Source of the DNA: SFDP01 sp051653625
GTDB taxonomy: Bacteria; Bacillota; Clostridia; Lachnospirales; Lachnospiraceae
Length of the DNA: 44,934 nucleotides
Assembly (NCBI GenBank): GCA_051653625.1
Contig: JBOFWM010000060.1
Location: 1 to 44,934, forward strand
Direction of reading: 5' to 3'
Part shown: one piece after another, positions 15,956 to 25,523 of the stretch
Layout of the letters: the number at the start of each line of letters is the position of its first letter
How positions within the stretch are numbered: position 1 is the stretch's first letter
Made by a program: the position numbers and the translations under genes
The notes under the pieces: generated by a model
The model's database searches: none
What the model was told of the DNA's origin: nothing
The model's input: only the letters and a program-made list of their open reading frames with translations

Positions 15956-17494
15956 ATGGTTACAGCGATTTTAATTGCAATCGTATTAGGAATAATAGCT
16001 TTTTTTGTAGGAAATTTAATAATAACAATAGAACAAAGAAGAAAAGAATCTAGTTGGGCAGAATATTACTTGACTGGTTTCTTTTCTATTTTTTTATTTC
16101 AGGGACTTTGTTTCTTTGGAGCCACTATACTTGGAGTATCGTTTGAGATTGTAAGTGCTTTTGTTTTAGGTGGATTGGGATTTGCAGCACTTGTAGGTCT
16201 ATTTTGTTTTCGAAAACAAAAAAAAGTAAGGGAAAAAATACAATACGATAAGGCGATGTATTTGATCAATGGATGTTTCTTGCTTCTTATTTTTGTGATT
16301 ATTATGCAATATACAGTAGGAACAAGAAATGATGCATTTCTTGAAACAGTACAAGCAAGTGTCATTTCAGATAATATGAATATTATACATCCACTGACTG
16401 GAACTATATATCAACAAGGTTTAATTTTATCAAAGAAGATTATAACATTGCCATTGTTCTATGCAGCAATTGCAAATGTATTTCATGTAGATGCTATGGA
16501 ACTTGTATATGGATGTGGCAGTATGATCACAGTTACATTGATTTTTGCACTAGCGACATGTTATAGTAATTTGTTTTTTGAGACAAAATTAAGAATAAAG
16601 CAGATGTTTTTATTTCTTGTATTGCTTTTGATGGTATCAGGAGATTATGCATTGACTTCAATTGGAACTAGAATTTTTAATTATGGGTATCGAGGAGAAA
16701 TCCTTATAACATTTCTTGCGATTCCATATCTCATTTATTATATCATTACCAGTAATAGAAAGATTCGCACTTTAATCGTGGCGATTTGTATGGCGGGATC
16801 TTGTTTGTTTTTAGCATCGCCACGATCAACTTTACAAGTTCTGCTAGAGAGTGAAAAGTTAGTAGGAAACTATTTTTTGCTACATGTACTTGGAAGTATA
16901 TTTCTTATATGGTATGTTAGAAAGACAAAGGAGAAAAAAATCTTTTTGATTTCTCTTTTATTGGGAAAACTAGTAGTAATTCCACTTGCAATGTGTCTAT
17001 TATATGAAAAATTCTTAAAAGAAAAAAAAGTTTGGAAAATTCTATTAGTTTATGTAATGATTATAGGGATGGCAGGAAGTTTTTTTGGTATCACTTCAAA
17101 TAGAGCATATTCAAAAACAGGACGATTTATTCCGGAACAAGTATATGAAGTACTTGACTATTTAAAAGAAAAAGAAGGTGTAATTCTTGCGGATCGAGAT
17201 ATTTTAGATTATGGTAGAATGACCGAATATGATTTAAAATATTTATATGGAAAAAATCTCTACACAGCCAATATGGATCTTGGAATTTTAGATGAGTATC
17301 CAGAAGAATATATTGGAATATATGAAATAATGAATCAGTCGGGTGAATTTTTGCCACAGATATTTGAGATGGCCCTACTTTACGATTGTAAGTATATTGT
17401 TATAAAACAAAACGAAACAATCAAAATAGAGGAAAATAGATATAAGAAAGTTTATGAAAATGAATCGTATTATATTTTTGAGCAAGTTAAGTAG
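15956..17494 (+). CDS. polytopic membrane protein, GT-C/DUF6077-like
   Basis: 512 residues with roughly ten membrane segments in the first ~385 residues, then a soluble C-terminal region of about 125 residues. The first large loop carries NDAFLETVQASVISDN before the HPLTGT element. The end (YIVIKQNETIKIEENRYKKV, YENESYYIFE) resembles the C-terminal domain of GT-C-type membrane glycosyltransferases and YfhO-like proteins. I do not recognise a specific function; it may use the lipid-linked sugar made by the next gene. The ribosome binding site AGGTGA precedes the ATG. Family assignment is tentative. Confidence 0.6.
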   Translation: MVTAILIAIVLGIIAFFVGNLIITIEQRRKESSWAEYYLTGFFSIFLFQGLCFFGATILGVSFEIVSAFVLGGLGFAALVGLFCFRKQKKVREKIQYDKAMYLINGCFLLLIFVIIMQYTVGTRNDAFLETVQASVISDNMNIIHPLTGTIYQQGLILSKKIITLPLFYAAIANVFHVDAMELVYGCGSMITVTLIFALATCYSNLFFETKLRIKQMFLFLVLLLMVSGDYALTSIGTRIFNYGYRGEILITFLAIPYLIYYIITSNRKIRTLIVAICMAGSCLFLASPRSTLQVLLESEKLVGNYFLLHVLGSIFLIWYVRKTKEKKIFLISLLLGKLVVIPLAMCLLYEKFLKEKKVWKILLVYVMIIGMAGSFFGITSNRAYSKTGRFIPEQVYEVLDYLKEKEGVILADRDILDYGRMTEYDLKYLYGKNLYTANMDLGILDEYPEEYIGIYEIMNQSGEFLPQIFEMALLYDCKYIVIKQNETIKIEENRYKKVYENESYYIFEQVK

Positions 17495-17515
17495 GAAGAA
17501 AGGTTTGGTAAGTAT

Positions 17516-18445
17516 ATGAAATTATTAAGTGTTATTGTTCCGTGTTATAATGAGGAAGAAAATATTTCTTACTTTTACAAGGAATTTTTAAAAAATACGT
17601 CTTTTTTTATAGAAAATGATTTGGAATTTGAAATTCTTTTTGTGGACGATGGTTCAAAAGATAATACTGTTTTACATGTAAAAGAATTGATTCAAGAAGA
17701 TAGCAGAATAAGACTTTTATCTTTTTCAAGAAATTTTGGAAAAGAAGCAGCTATTTATGCAGGTCTTGAAAAGTCGAAAGGTGATTATGTTGTATTGATG
17801 GATGCAGATTTGCAAGATCCGCCATCTTTGCTGCCAGAAATGTTTTCTTATATTATGGAAGGATATGATTCTGTTGCAACTAGAAGAGTAAGTCGAAAAG
17901 GAGAACCAATTATTCGTTCTTTTTTTGCAAGAGCTTTTTATAAAATTATGAATAAGATCTCAAAGACTGAAATTGTAGATGGAGCAAGAGATTATCGTCT
18001 AATGACGAGACAAGTTGTAGATAGTATTTTGTCAATGGGTGAATACAATCGATTTACAAAAGGAATTTTTGGTTGGGTTGGATTTTCCACAAAATGGTTG
18101 GAATTTGAAAATGTAGAGAGAATATATGGAGAAACGAAATGGAGTTTTTGGAAATTATTTTTATATTCCATTGAAGGAATTACTGCATTCTCCACGGCTC
18201 CTCTTGCAATATCAGCAGTAATGGGTGTTGTATTTTGTCTATTATCCATTATTTTAATCGTTATTATTATTGTAAGAACAAGTATATGGGGAGATCCAGT
18301 TGGTGGATGGCCATCACTTGTATGCATTATTTCCTTAGTAGGAGGGGTGCAATTATTTTGTATTGGAATCATTGGACAATATATGTCAAAAACATATTTA
18401 GAAGTAAAGCATAGACCAATTTACTTATTGAAAGAAGAAATATAA
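17516..18445 (+). CDS. polyprenol-phosphate glycosyltransferase (GT2, GtrB/DPM1-like)
   Basis: 309 residues. The N-terminal GT-A domain is typical: VIVPCYNEEENI, VDDGSKDNT, FSRNFGKEAAIYAGLEKS, and MDADLQDPP with the DAD metal site. Two C-terminal membrane helices (about 225-295) end in YLEVKHRPIYLL, a GtrB/YkcC hallmark. Such enzymes load a sugar onto undecaprenyl phosphate for use on the outer face by a GT-C transferase, which would fit the protein encoded just upstream at 15956. AAAGG lies 12 bases before the ATG. The sugar cannot be told from sequence. Confidence 0.88.
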   Translation: MKLLSVIVPCYNEEENISYFYKEFLKNTSFFIENDLEFEILFVDDGSKDNTVLHVKELIQEDSRIRLLSFSRNFGKEAAIYAGLEKSKGDYVVLMDADLQDPPSLLPEMFSYIMEGYDSVATRRVSRKGEPIIRSFFARAFYKIMNKISKTEIVDGARDYRLMTRQVVDSILSMGEYNRFTKGIFGWVGFSTKWLEFENVERIYGETKWSFWKLFLYSIEGITAFSTAPLAISAVMGVVFCLLSIILIVIIIVRTSIWGDPVGGWPSLVCIISLVGGVQLFCIGIIGQYMSKTYLEVKHRPIYLLKEEI

Positions 18446-18446
18446 T

Positions 18447-19196
18447 ATGGTTAGTATTATTGTTCCAGTATTTAAAGCGAAAGAATACATCAAAGAAACG
18501 ATTGAAATGGTTTGTAAACAAACATATAAAGAGTGGGAACTTATTTTAGTGGACGACTGCTCAAGTGATGGAACGTTAGAATATATAGAAGAAATTATAA
18601 AAGAAAAAAAAGATACAAGAATCCGATTGATTAAAAAGGAAAAGAATGAGGGTGCTGCAAAGGCAAGAAATACTGGATTGTATGAAGCAAAAGGTGACAA
18701 AATTGCATATCTTGATGCAGATGATGTATGGAAAGAAGAGAAATTAGAAATTCAACTAGCATTTATGGAAGAAAAAGAGTGTGCATTTGTATTTTCATCT
18801 TATGAATTTGGTGATGAGAAAGCAATTGGTACTGGAAAAATTGTTACTGTTCCAGAACGCATCACATATAACGATGCATTATCAAGAACCGTTATCTTTA
18901 CATCTACCGTATTGATTGATAGAAAGAAAGTGTCAAATGAAATATTAGAAATGCCAAATGTACCAAGTGAAGATAGTGCAACTTGGTGGCAAATTTTAAA
19001 AACGGGAATTGTAGGATATGGATGTAAGGAGTGTCTTGTGATATATCGTAGACCAAAGAATTCACTGTCATCTAATAAAATAATTGCAATAAAGCGTATT
19101 TGGTATCTTTATCGAAACGTTGAACAATTGAGCTTAATAAAAAGTTGTTATCATTTGATAAGATGGGCCATAAAAGCAACACTTAGAAGAATTTAA
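18447..19196 (+). CDS. family 2 glycosyltransferase
   Basis: 249 residues, GT-A fold: VSIIVPVFKAKEYI, ILVDDCSSDGTLEY, GAAKARNTGL, YLDADDVW (DxD) and FTSTVLIDRKKV. It most resembles the TuaG/CpsI-like group that extends lipid-linked oligosaccharides. The ATG is one base after the stop of the previous gene, so the two are coupled. GAAAGAAGAAATA serves as a weak purine-rich ribosome binding site. Donor and acceptor are unknown. Confidence 0.85.
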   Translation: MVSIIVPVFKAKEYIKETIEMVCKQTYKEWELILVDDCSSDGTLEYIEEIIKEKKDTRIRLIKKEKNEGAAKARNTGLYEAKGDKIAYLDADDVWKEEKLEIQLAFMEEKECAFVFSSYEFGDEKAIGTGKIVTVPERITYNDALSRTVIFTSTVLIDRKKVSNEILEMPNVPSEDSATWWQILKTGIVGYGCKECLVIYRRPKNSLSSNKIIAIKRIWYLYRNVEQLSLIKSCYHLIRWAIKATLRRI

Positions 19197-19230
19197 GAAC
19201 AGGAAAAGAAATGAGGATTTAAATTTTATT

Positions 19231-20616
19231 ATGAATAGAAAAGAGTCGCTAAAGAGGTTAATAATTTTAGGATTGTCGATGCTTGGGATTTGTATTTTAG
19301 TGGGAATCTACGCATATACCTGGATTAATATTTATCATATGAAAATTATGTATAATATTCATCTTTATTTTTGGGGCCATATTTTAATGGTAGGAATATA
19401 CTTTGTATTATTGTTTTTCTTTGATACAACGTATGGAGGACTAAAAATTGGTTATTTGAAACCGTTAGAAGTGTTTTTTTCACAAGTATTTTCATTGATA
19501 TGTGTGAATCTAATTACGTATTTTCAATATTCGATTACAGAAGTAAAGCTTGTATACGCTAGACCACTTATTACAATGACGATTTTTCAAATTATGGTAG
19601 CAGCATTATGGACATATTGTTGTAATGCATTTTATAAAAAGTCATTTCCACCAAGAGCGCTTCTTTTTATTCATGGAGATAGACCAATTGAAGATATTGA
19701 AAAAAAGTTTTTAAGTAGAAAAGATAAATATTTAATCGTAAAGACCATTCATATAAAAGAAGGCTTAGAAGAAATAAAAAAAGAAGCACTTCATTATAAA
19801 GGTGTAATTTTATGGGATCTACCAAATGATGATCGCAATAAATTATTGAAATTTTGTTATGGAGAATCCATTCGAATTTATTTGATGCCTAAAATTACGG
19901 ATGTTTTAATCAAAGGTGCAGATCAATTGCATTTATTTGATACACCAATTTTGCTTACAAGGGAATATGCATTATCCATTGAGCAAAGGATCGCAAAACG
20001 ATTGCTTGATTTATTTTGTAGCAGTATTCTAATAATTATTACATTGCCAATACAATTGATTGCTGCAATAATTATTAAATTGTACGATGGCGGCCCAGTA
20101 TTGTATAAGCAAGTACGTTGTACAAGAGGACAAAAAGAATTTCAAATTATAAAATTTAGAAGTATGAATTTAGATGCAGAAAAAGATGGAGTGGCACGTT
20201 TGGCAACAAAAAATGATGCTAGAATTACTCCGTTTGGAAAATTTATTCGTGCAGTGCGTATTGATGAATTGCCACAACTTTATAATATTTTAAAAGGAGA
20301 AATGTCCTTTATTGGACCACGTCCAGAACGTCCAGAAATCATTGCTCAATATGTGAAGGAAATGCCAGAATTTTTATTGCGAACAAAAGTAAAGGCAGGA
20401 CTTGCAGGATATGCGCAAGTATATGGAAAGTATAATACAACTCCGCTAGATAAATTGAAGTTAGATTTATCCTATATTGAAACATATTCCATTTGGTTGG
20501 ATTTGAAATTGATGATGTTGACGTTAAAAATTCTCTTTAAAGCAGAAAGCACGGAAGGAATTGATCATAATCAAACAACAGCCAAAAAAGAGGACAAGAA
20601 TGAAAGAAAAGAATAA
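19231..20616 (+). CDS. priming undecaprenyl-phosphate sugar phosphotransferase
   Basis: A polyisoprenyl-phosphate hexose-1-phosphate transferase that starts repeat-unit synthesis at the membrane. 461 residues. The N-terminal half has about four membrane segments and a Rossmann-like intermediate domain. A further hydrophobic segment (SSILIIITLPIQLIAAIIIK) precedes the catalytic domain, from about 265. Hallmarks there are GGPVLYKQVRCTRG, FQIIKFRSM (K308-F-R-S-M), RIDELPQLYNILKGEMSFIG and the PRPERPE motif. The Shine-Dalgarno (GAGGAT) sits about 15 bases from the ATG, so initiation may be weak. It overlaps the Wzz-like gene by 17 bp. Confidence 0.93.
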   Translation: MNRKESLKRLIILGLSMLGICILVGIYAYTWINIYHMKIMYNIHLYFWGHILMVGIYFVLLFFFDTTYGGLKIGYLKPLEVFFSQVFSLICVNLITYFQYSITEVKLVYARPLITMTIFQIMVAALWTYCCNAFYKKSFPPRALLFIHGDRPIEDIEKKFLSRKDKYLIVKTIHIKEGLEEIKKEALHYKGVILWDLPNDDRNKLLKFCYGESIRIYLMPKITDVLIKGADQLHLFDTPILLTREYALSIEQRIAKRLLDLFCSSILIIITLPIQLIAAIIIKLYDGGPVLYKQVRCTRGQKEFQIIKFRSMNLDAEKDGVARLATKNDARITPFGKFIRAVRIDELPQLYNILKGEMSFIGPRPERPEIIAQYVKEMPEFLLRTKVKAGLAGYAQVYGKYNTTPLDKLKLDLSYIETYSIWLDLKLMMLTLKILFKAESTEGIDHNQTTAKKEDKNERKE

Positions 20617-21508
20617 GTTAGAACACACCTATTACGAAAATGGTTTTGATTTAAAAAAATTCATATTACTTTATTTAAGAAAATCTTATTTGCTTCTTTG
20701 TGGAATACTTCTTGGAATGATGCTTGGTGGAGTAATCTACCAAGTATATGCATCATTAAAAGAGGACAAGATACAATACGTTGCAGAAAATGAGTATTAT
20801 ATTACGTTTAATTTTGATGAATTTGATAGAGCAGATGATTATTACAATGCGTATACTTGGGGAACTATTTTAAAAACAGATCCTATTATAGATAAGGTGG
20901 TAGAATTAAGTAACAATTTGATTGAAAAGGAAGTTGTGTTAGAATCTATTTCAGCAAAAATGTTAAGTGATTATCGAATATTAACAATTGTAGTAGAAAC
21001 AGCGGATGAAAATCTTACAAACGAAATTTCTTCTTACTTTAGAGAAGCATTACCAAGTTTTGCAGATAAAATCGATATGTTAGAAATGATAGAACCATGG
21101 ACAAATAGAGAAGCTGTCATAGTATATAAATATGATAAAGTAAAAAATGCAAGTATGCTTGGTGGAATAATCGGATTGATTTTTAGTTTTTGTGGACTTT
21201 GGTTGTATTTTATTTTAAAAGATAAAATTTATGTTGAAAGTGACATTGAAAAGGAGTTTGGAATTTTTGTAATTACCAATCAATTTGAGGAGAAGTATAT
21301 TACAATTGAGTTTGGAACAATTCTTACTGGTGTAGAAGTAGAATCTTTAAGAAATGGAGTCACTGGAATGATTTGTGTGCCTTTTGGAACAATTAGCAAA
21401 CAAGAATTTAGACGTTATTTAACGAGTATACAAGTAAGAGATTGTAAGAAGTGTAAGTTAGTTGCGAGGATTACAGATTCACCAAAATGGTTTGCAAAAT
21501 GGTATTGA
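20600..21508 (+). CDS. Wzz-like chain-length regulator
   Basis: 302 residues. Two membrane helices (about 30-52 and 185-210) flank an extracytoplasmic region of about 130 residues, the layout of Wzz/CapA-type polysaccharide co-polymerases. FDLKKFILLYLRKSYLLLCG at the start is characteristic. The C-terminal cytoplasmic part (about 95 residues) has no Walker motif. No CapB-type tyrosine kinase is adjacent, unlike the usual Gram-positive arrangement. ATG 20600 follows AGAGG and lies within the end of the previous gene; a longer in-frame start at 20561 has no ribosome binding site. Confidence 0.75.
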   Translation: MKEKNKLEHTYYENGFDLKKFILLYLRKSYLLLCGILLGMMLGGVIYQVYASLKEDKIQYVAENEYYITFNFDEFDRADDYYNAYTWGTILKTDPIIDKVVELSNNLIEKEVVLESISAKMLSDYRILTIVVETADENLTNEISSYFREALPSFADKIDMLEMIEPWTNREAVIVYKYDKVKNASMLGGIIGLIFSFCGLWLYFILKDKIYVESDIEKEFGIFVITNQFEEKYITIEFGTILTGVEVESLRNGVTGMICVPFGTISKQEFRRYLTSIQVRDCKKCKLVARITDSPKWFAKWY

Positions 21509-21522
21509 AGGAAGGTAGATTC

Positions 21523-22317
21523 ATGGATACGAAACAAAAAATGACGATGGAAATATTAATATCTGCAGTCAATAAAGAAGTAGAGTTCTTACCAAAGGAA
21601 ATGAATTTAGAATGTAATGCAATCATTGTAAATCAGAGCAATAAAAATAAAATTGATGATATTTTTCATAAGGATTATAATATAAAAGCCTATACATTAA
21701 AGGAAAAAGGTGTGGGACTTTCAAGAAATACTGCATTGCAACGAGCAACTGCAGATATTATTTTATTTGGAGATGATGATATCGTCTATGATGATGGATA
21801 TTGTGATTTGATTCTTCAAGCATTTGAAAATAATCCGGATGCAGATGTGTTGTTATTTAATATGGAAGTAGAAGAAGAGAGAAAAACATATTTTACTACG
21901 AAAAAAAAACAAGTACACTGGTATAATTGTGGACGTTATCCAACATATAGCTTTGCTATGAGGCGAGAAAAGATACACAAGAAGAATATAACGTTTTCTT
22001 TGCTTTTTGGTGGTGGTGCAAAATATAGCAATGGAGAAGATAGTTTGTTTTTGCAAGAATGTCTAAAAAAAGGATTGAAAATATATGCCCTTCCTATTTG
22101 TATAGGAAGAGAAATCAGCAGACCATCTACTTGGTTTAGCGGTTATACCGAAAAGTTTTTTTATGATAGAGGAATATTATATAGATATTTATATGGAATG
22201 TTAGCTACGCTTTTAGCAATACGATTTTTGGCAGCACATGGCAAAAAAATGTGTAATGACATTTCAAGAAAAGAAGCTTTTAAGCTCATGAAAAAGGGAA
22301 TAAAGGACGCGAAATGA
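21523..22317 (+). CDS. glycosyltransferase, GT-A type (GT2-like)
   Basis: 264 residues. Divergent N-terminus (MEILISAVNKEVEFLPKEM), then GLSRNTALQRATADIILFGD followed by DDIVYDDGY carrying the DDD metal site, and later the acceptor-side segment SNGEDSLFLQECLKKGLKIY. This pattern recurs in GT2-like transferases of Firmicutes capsule loci. ATG 21523 follows GAAGGTAG; the in-frame start at 21487 lies inside the previous gene. It overlaps the EpsG-like gene by four bases (ATGA). Confidence 0.8.
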   Translation: MDTKQKMTMEILISAVNKEVEFLPKEMNLECNAIIVNQSNKNKIDDIFHKDYNIKAYTLKEKGVGLSRNTALQRATADIILFGDDDIVYDDGYCDLILQAFENNPDADVLLFNMEVEEERKTYFTTKKKQVHWYNCGRYPTYSFAMRREKIHKKNITFSLLFGGGAKYSNGEDSLFLQECLKKGLKIYALPICIGREISRPSTWFSGYTEKFFYDRGILYRYLYGMLATLLAIRFLAAHGKKMCNDISRKEAFKLMKKGIKDAK

Positions 22318-23423
22318 TAATGTATTTTTTAATTGCAGCAAGTACTTGTGCCATTGCCTTTTTTATAAAAAACGATGGCGACTATAGAGGGACAAGAAGA
22401 GAAGGGATAAATACAATATGCCTTTTTCTTATTTTTTCCATTTTATTCTTACTTTCTGCACTTAGAATTGAAGTGGGAAATGACTATGGAACATATGTAG
22501 ACAATTTTCATGAAGTATATGTTGGTGGACACGTTGTAACGGAAATGGGATACAATGCGGTTGTAAAAGCCATATATACACTCTTAGGTGGAGAAGTATA
22601 TCTTGCAGTATTTGCAGTATTTGCTTTTTTCACCATTTTGTTGTTCTTGAAGGTAATGTATGAACAAAGTGAATCCTTTGGATTTGTTTTTTTTCTATTT
22701 ATGACATTAGGAATTTATTTTAGGACATTTAATACAGTGCGTTACTATTTTGTTTTGGCAGCAGTATTATATTCTATTCGCTATCTTATGCGAAAAGAGT
22801 ATGGAAAATTTATCGTATGTATTCTTTTCTTATCCACGTTTCATAAATCTGTTTTAGTAGTACTACCGCTTTATTTTATTGCAACTATGAGATGGAAAAA
22901 ATGGTTTATATGCTTCTTGGGGATTGTTGGAATCGCATCCGTATTATTAAAAAATGTGATATTAGAAATCGCGTTGATCTTATATCCATCTTATCGCGAT
23001 ACGATATATTTGCAAACAGAAAGTGGCATTGAAGGAAATTTGATGACATTCATTCGTTGTGTTGTTGTTGCTATTTTATGTGTGATATGTTTGAAAGAAG
23101 TACAAAAAAGGAAAGAAACACTATTTTATGCGAAATTAAATGTTTTAGCAAGTATGGTCTATTTATTTGGATCGTTTCTTCCGCTTGTCGGAAGATTTGG
23201 ATACTACTTAATTACTCCGCACATGTTACTTATTCCAGCATTGCTTTATCAGATGGAAAAAGGGAAAAAGAAGACGATTATTACAGGAGTTGTAATTATA
23301 ACTTGTATCGTATATTTTTTACTATTTTTGCGAAGTGCAAGCGAAGTAGGTGTTCGAGTGTTGCCATATAAATCGTGGTTATTTTATGAAAAGGAATTTT
23401 TGAATGCAGAATCAATTTTTTAG
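22314..23423 (+). CDS. EpsG/Wzy-like polysaccharide polymerase
   Basis: 369 residues with about ten membrane segments. The EpsG-family signature appears early: SALRIEVGNDYGTYVDNF (the R-x-x-x-G-x-D-Y element). The central FRTFNTVRYYFVLAAVLYSI and FLSTFHKSVLVVLPLYF follow the EpsG pattern with conserved R and H residues. It is likely the polymerase that joins lipid-linked repeat units outside the membrane. It starts within the preceding stop (ATGA); a second in-frame ATG at 22320 is possible. Confidence 0.85.
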   Translation: MIMYFLIAASTCAIAFFIKNDGDYRGTRREGINTICLFLIFSILFLLSALRIEVGNDYGTYVDNFHEVYVGGHVVTEMGYNAVVKAIYTLLGGEVYLAVFAVFAFFTILLFLKVMYEQSESFGFVFFLFMTLGIYFRTFNTVRYYFVLAAVLYSIRYLMRKEYGKFIVCILFLSTFHKSVLVVLPLYFIATMRWKKWFICFLGIVGIASVLLKNVILEIALILYPSYRDTIYLQTESGIEGNLMTFIRCVVVAILCVICLKEVQKRKETLFYAKLNVLASMVYLFGSFLPLVGRFGYYLITPHMLLIPALLYQMEKGKKKTIITGVVIITCIVYFLLFLRSASEVGVRVLPYKSWLFYEKEFLNAESIF

Positions 23424-24231
23424 TATTGTTGTAGTAGCTTTAAATCCAGGGAAAAAATTAGTAGAAACAGTAGAAAGTATTATAGAACAAACGTATCCTC
23501 ATTTTGAGATTATTATAAAAGATGGAGGTTCCGTAGACTCTAGCATAGAGCACTTCAAAAAAAATGAAAAATTATATAAGGACAGCCGCATTAAGCTCTT
23601 TGAAGAAAAAGATAAAAGTATCTATGATGGAATGAATCAAGCAATTTCACATACAAATGGAACGTATCTTTTGTTTTTAAATTGCGGAGATACATTTTGT
23701 GATCCATATGTTCTAGAACATGTTGCGAGATTTATAGAAAAAAATAAAGCTTATGAAATTTATTATGGAGATCAGTTTAATCTTTTGCAAAAAGTAGCGG
23801 TTCATTCTGTTCCACAAATCAATGAATTTGCGTTATTTAGAAATGTTCCGTGCCATCAAGTCTGTTTTTATCACAAACATTTATTTGAAGAAAGAGGGTA
23901 TCATATAGAGTTTAAAGTGCGTGCAGATTATGAACATTTTTTGCATGCAATTTATGAAAAAAAAGCGAAAGCCATTCATATGACTATTCTTATTGCAAAT
24001 TATGAGGGTGGTGGATTTTCGGAAACAAAAGAAAATCGAATACAGTCAAAAAAAGAACATGAGATCATTACAAAAAAATATATGGGAATAAGACGATGGA
24101 AATATAAAATGATTCTGCTTGTTACACTTTCTTTTCTTCGAACAAAGATTGCAGAAAGTAAACATCTTGCGCCAATGTATAATAAAATAAAAAACAAGTG
24201 TTATGAAATAAAAAAGAAAGGAGCAAAGTAA
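23404..24231 (+). CDS. family 2 glycosyltransferase (WcaA/WcaE-like)
   Basis: 275 residues. FSIVVVALNPGKKLVETVES, then EIIIKDGGSVDSS and EKDKSIYDGMNQAISHTNG followed by the LFLNCGD metal-binding element form the pattern of the WcaE/PglI-like GT2 subgroup, where GGS(V/T)DGT and D-x-G-IYDAMNKG are typical. A basic, hydrophobic C-terminus suggests membrane association. It overlaps the EpsG-like gene by 20 bp, with AAAAGGA upstream of the ATG. Confidence 0.85.
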   Translation: MQNQFFSIVVVALNPGKKLVETVESIIEQTYPHFEIIIKDGGSVDSSIEHFKKNEKLYKDSRIKLFEEKDKSIYDGMNQAISHTNGTYLLFLNCGDTFCDPYVLEHVARFIEKNKAYEIYYGDQFNLLQKVAVHSVPQINEFALFRNVPCHQVCFYHKHLFEERGYHIEFKVRADYEHFLHAIYEKKAKAIHMTILIANYEGGGFSETKENRIQSKKEHEIITKKYMGIRRWKYKMILLVTLSFLRTKIAESKHLAPMYNKIKNKCYEIKKKGAK

Positions 24232-25514
24232 TGCGTATACTATGGTTATGTAATGTAATGCTTCCTTTTGTTGGGACGTACTTAAAAGAAGAGTCAAGTG
24301 TAAAAGAAGGATGGATTACAGGGACACTTGAAAAAATTGCATCAGAAGAAAAGGAGATAGAGCTAGGAATATGTATACCAGTGAAAAAAGACCTTGAAAA
24401 CTGGAAAGATACCGTTCCATTTACAAATGATTTTTTTGTTTCTTGTTTTGGATATTCAGAAGATCAAAGCAATCCACATATTGAAGATGAAAAAGTTAAA
24501 TTAAGATTTAAGAAAATATATGACGAATTTCAGCCAGATATCGTGCATATCTTCGGAACAGAATATGCACATACATTAGCGATGGTAGAAGCTGTGAATA
24601 ATCCAAAGAAAGTATTAATAGGGATTCAAGGGATTATTAGTGAGTGTGCAAACTCATATATGGCGGACTTACCAGAGCGAGTAAAAAAAAGCGTAACATT
24701 CAGGGATCTTGTGAAAAAAGATACGTTGTATATGCAGCAGGAGAAATTTAGAATACGTGGAGAATTAGAAATAAAAGCATTGAAAAATGCAGGAAATATT
24801 ACAGGAAGAACATCATTTGATAAAAAGATAACAGGTGATATTGTTCCTTGTGCTACGTATTATAAAATGAATGAAACGATGCGTGGTGTTTTTTATGAAG
24901 GTACGTGGTCCATTGATACTTGCAAAAAGTATCAGATTTTTATAAGTCAAGGAGATTATCCATTAAAGGGACTTCATTATTTATTAGAAACTATGCCATT
25001 TCTTTTAAAGCAATTTAAAGAGGTTAAAATAGTGATTGCTGGAAATAGCATTATAAGTAATAAGAGTTTGAAAGATAAAGTGAAACGTTCTGCGTATGGA
25101 AAGTATTTAATAGGATTAATTAAAAAATATCAATTAGAAGATTTTGTTACGGTATTAGGAAAATTAGAAGAAGAGCAAATGAAACAAGTATTTTTGCAAA
25201 GCCATATTTTTGTTTGTCCATCTTCTTTAGAGAACTCACCAAATTCTGTAGGAGAGGCAATGTTGCTTGGCGTACCTGTTGTTGCCTCAAGAATAGGTGG
25301 GATACCAGATTTGGTTGTAGATGGAACGAGTGGATTGTTATTTGAAAAGGGAAATATAGACGAATTAAAGAGTTGTATTGAGAACATCTTTTCAAATGAT
25401 GATTTGGCAAATGCTTTATCAAAAGCAGGAAAAGAACAAGCAAAATGTACGCATAATAAAGAAAATAATTATCGAAGACTTCTAGAGATTTACGAAAAGA
25501 TCTTGAAGAAATAA
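24231..25514 (+). CDS. family 4 glycosyltransferase
   Basis: 427 residues, GT-B fold. The N-terminal domain starts MRILWLCNVMLP and includes FQPDIVHIFGTEYAHTL. The C-terminal half carries the donor-binding pattern: FISQGDYPLKGLHYLLE, VIAGNSI, and the E-x7-E motif E334...E342 in SLENSPNSVGEAM, then GVPVVASRIGGIPDLV. Such retaining transferases use a nucleotide sugar on a lipid-linked acceptor. AAAGGAGC precedes the ATG, which shares a base with the previous stop (TAATG). Confidence 0.9.
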   Translation: MRILWLCNVMLPFVGTYLKEESSVKEGWITGTLEKIASEEKEIELGICIPVKKDLENWKDTVPFTNDFFVSCFGYSEDQSNPHIEDEKVKLRFKKIYDEFQPDIVHIFGTEYAHTLAMVEAVNNPKKVLIGIQGIISECANSYMADLPERVKKSVTFRDLVKKDTLYMQQEKFRIRGELEIKALKNAGNITGRTSFDKKITGDIVPCATYYKMNETMRGVFYEGTWSIDTCKKYQIFISQGDYPLKGLHYLLETMPFLLKQFKEVKIVIAGNSIISNKSLKDKVKRSAYGKYLIGLIKKYQLEDFVTVLGKLEEEQMKQVFLQSHIFVCPSSLENSPNSVGEAMLLGVPVVASRIGGIPDLVVDGTSGLLFEKGNIDELKSCIENIFSNDDLANALSKAGKEQAKCTHNKENNYRRLLEIYEKILKK

Positions 25515-25523
25515 GGAGATGAT

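Noticed and set aside
23057..23371. 104-codon plus-strand frame inside the EpsG-like gene
   Set aside because: Overlaps entirely with the polymerase gene in another frame; Cys-rich and low-complexity, with no start signal.
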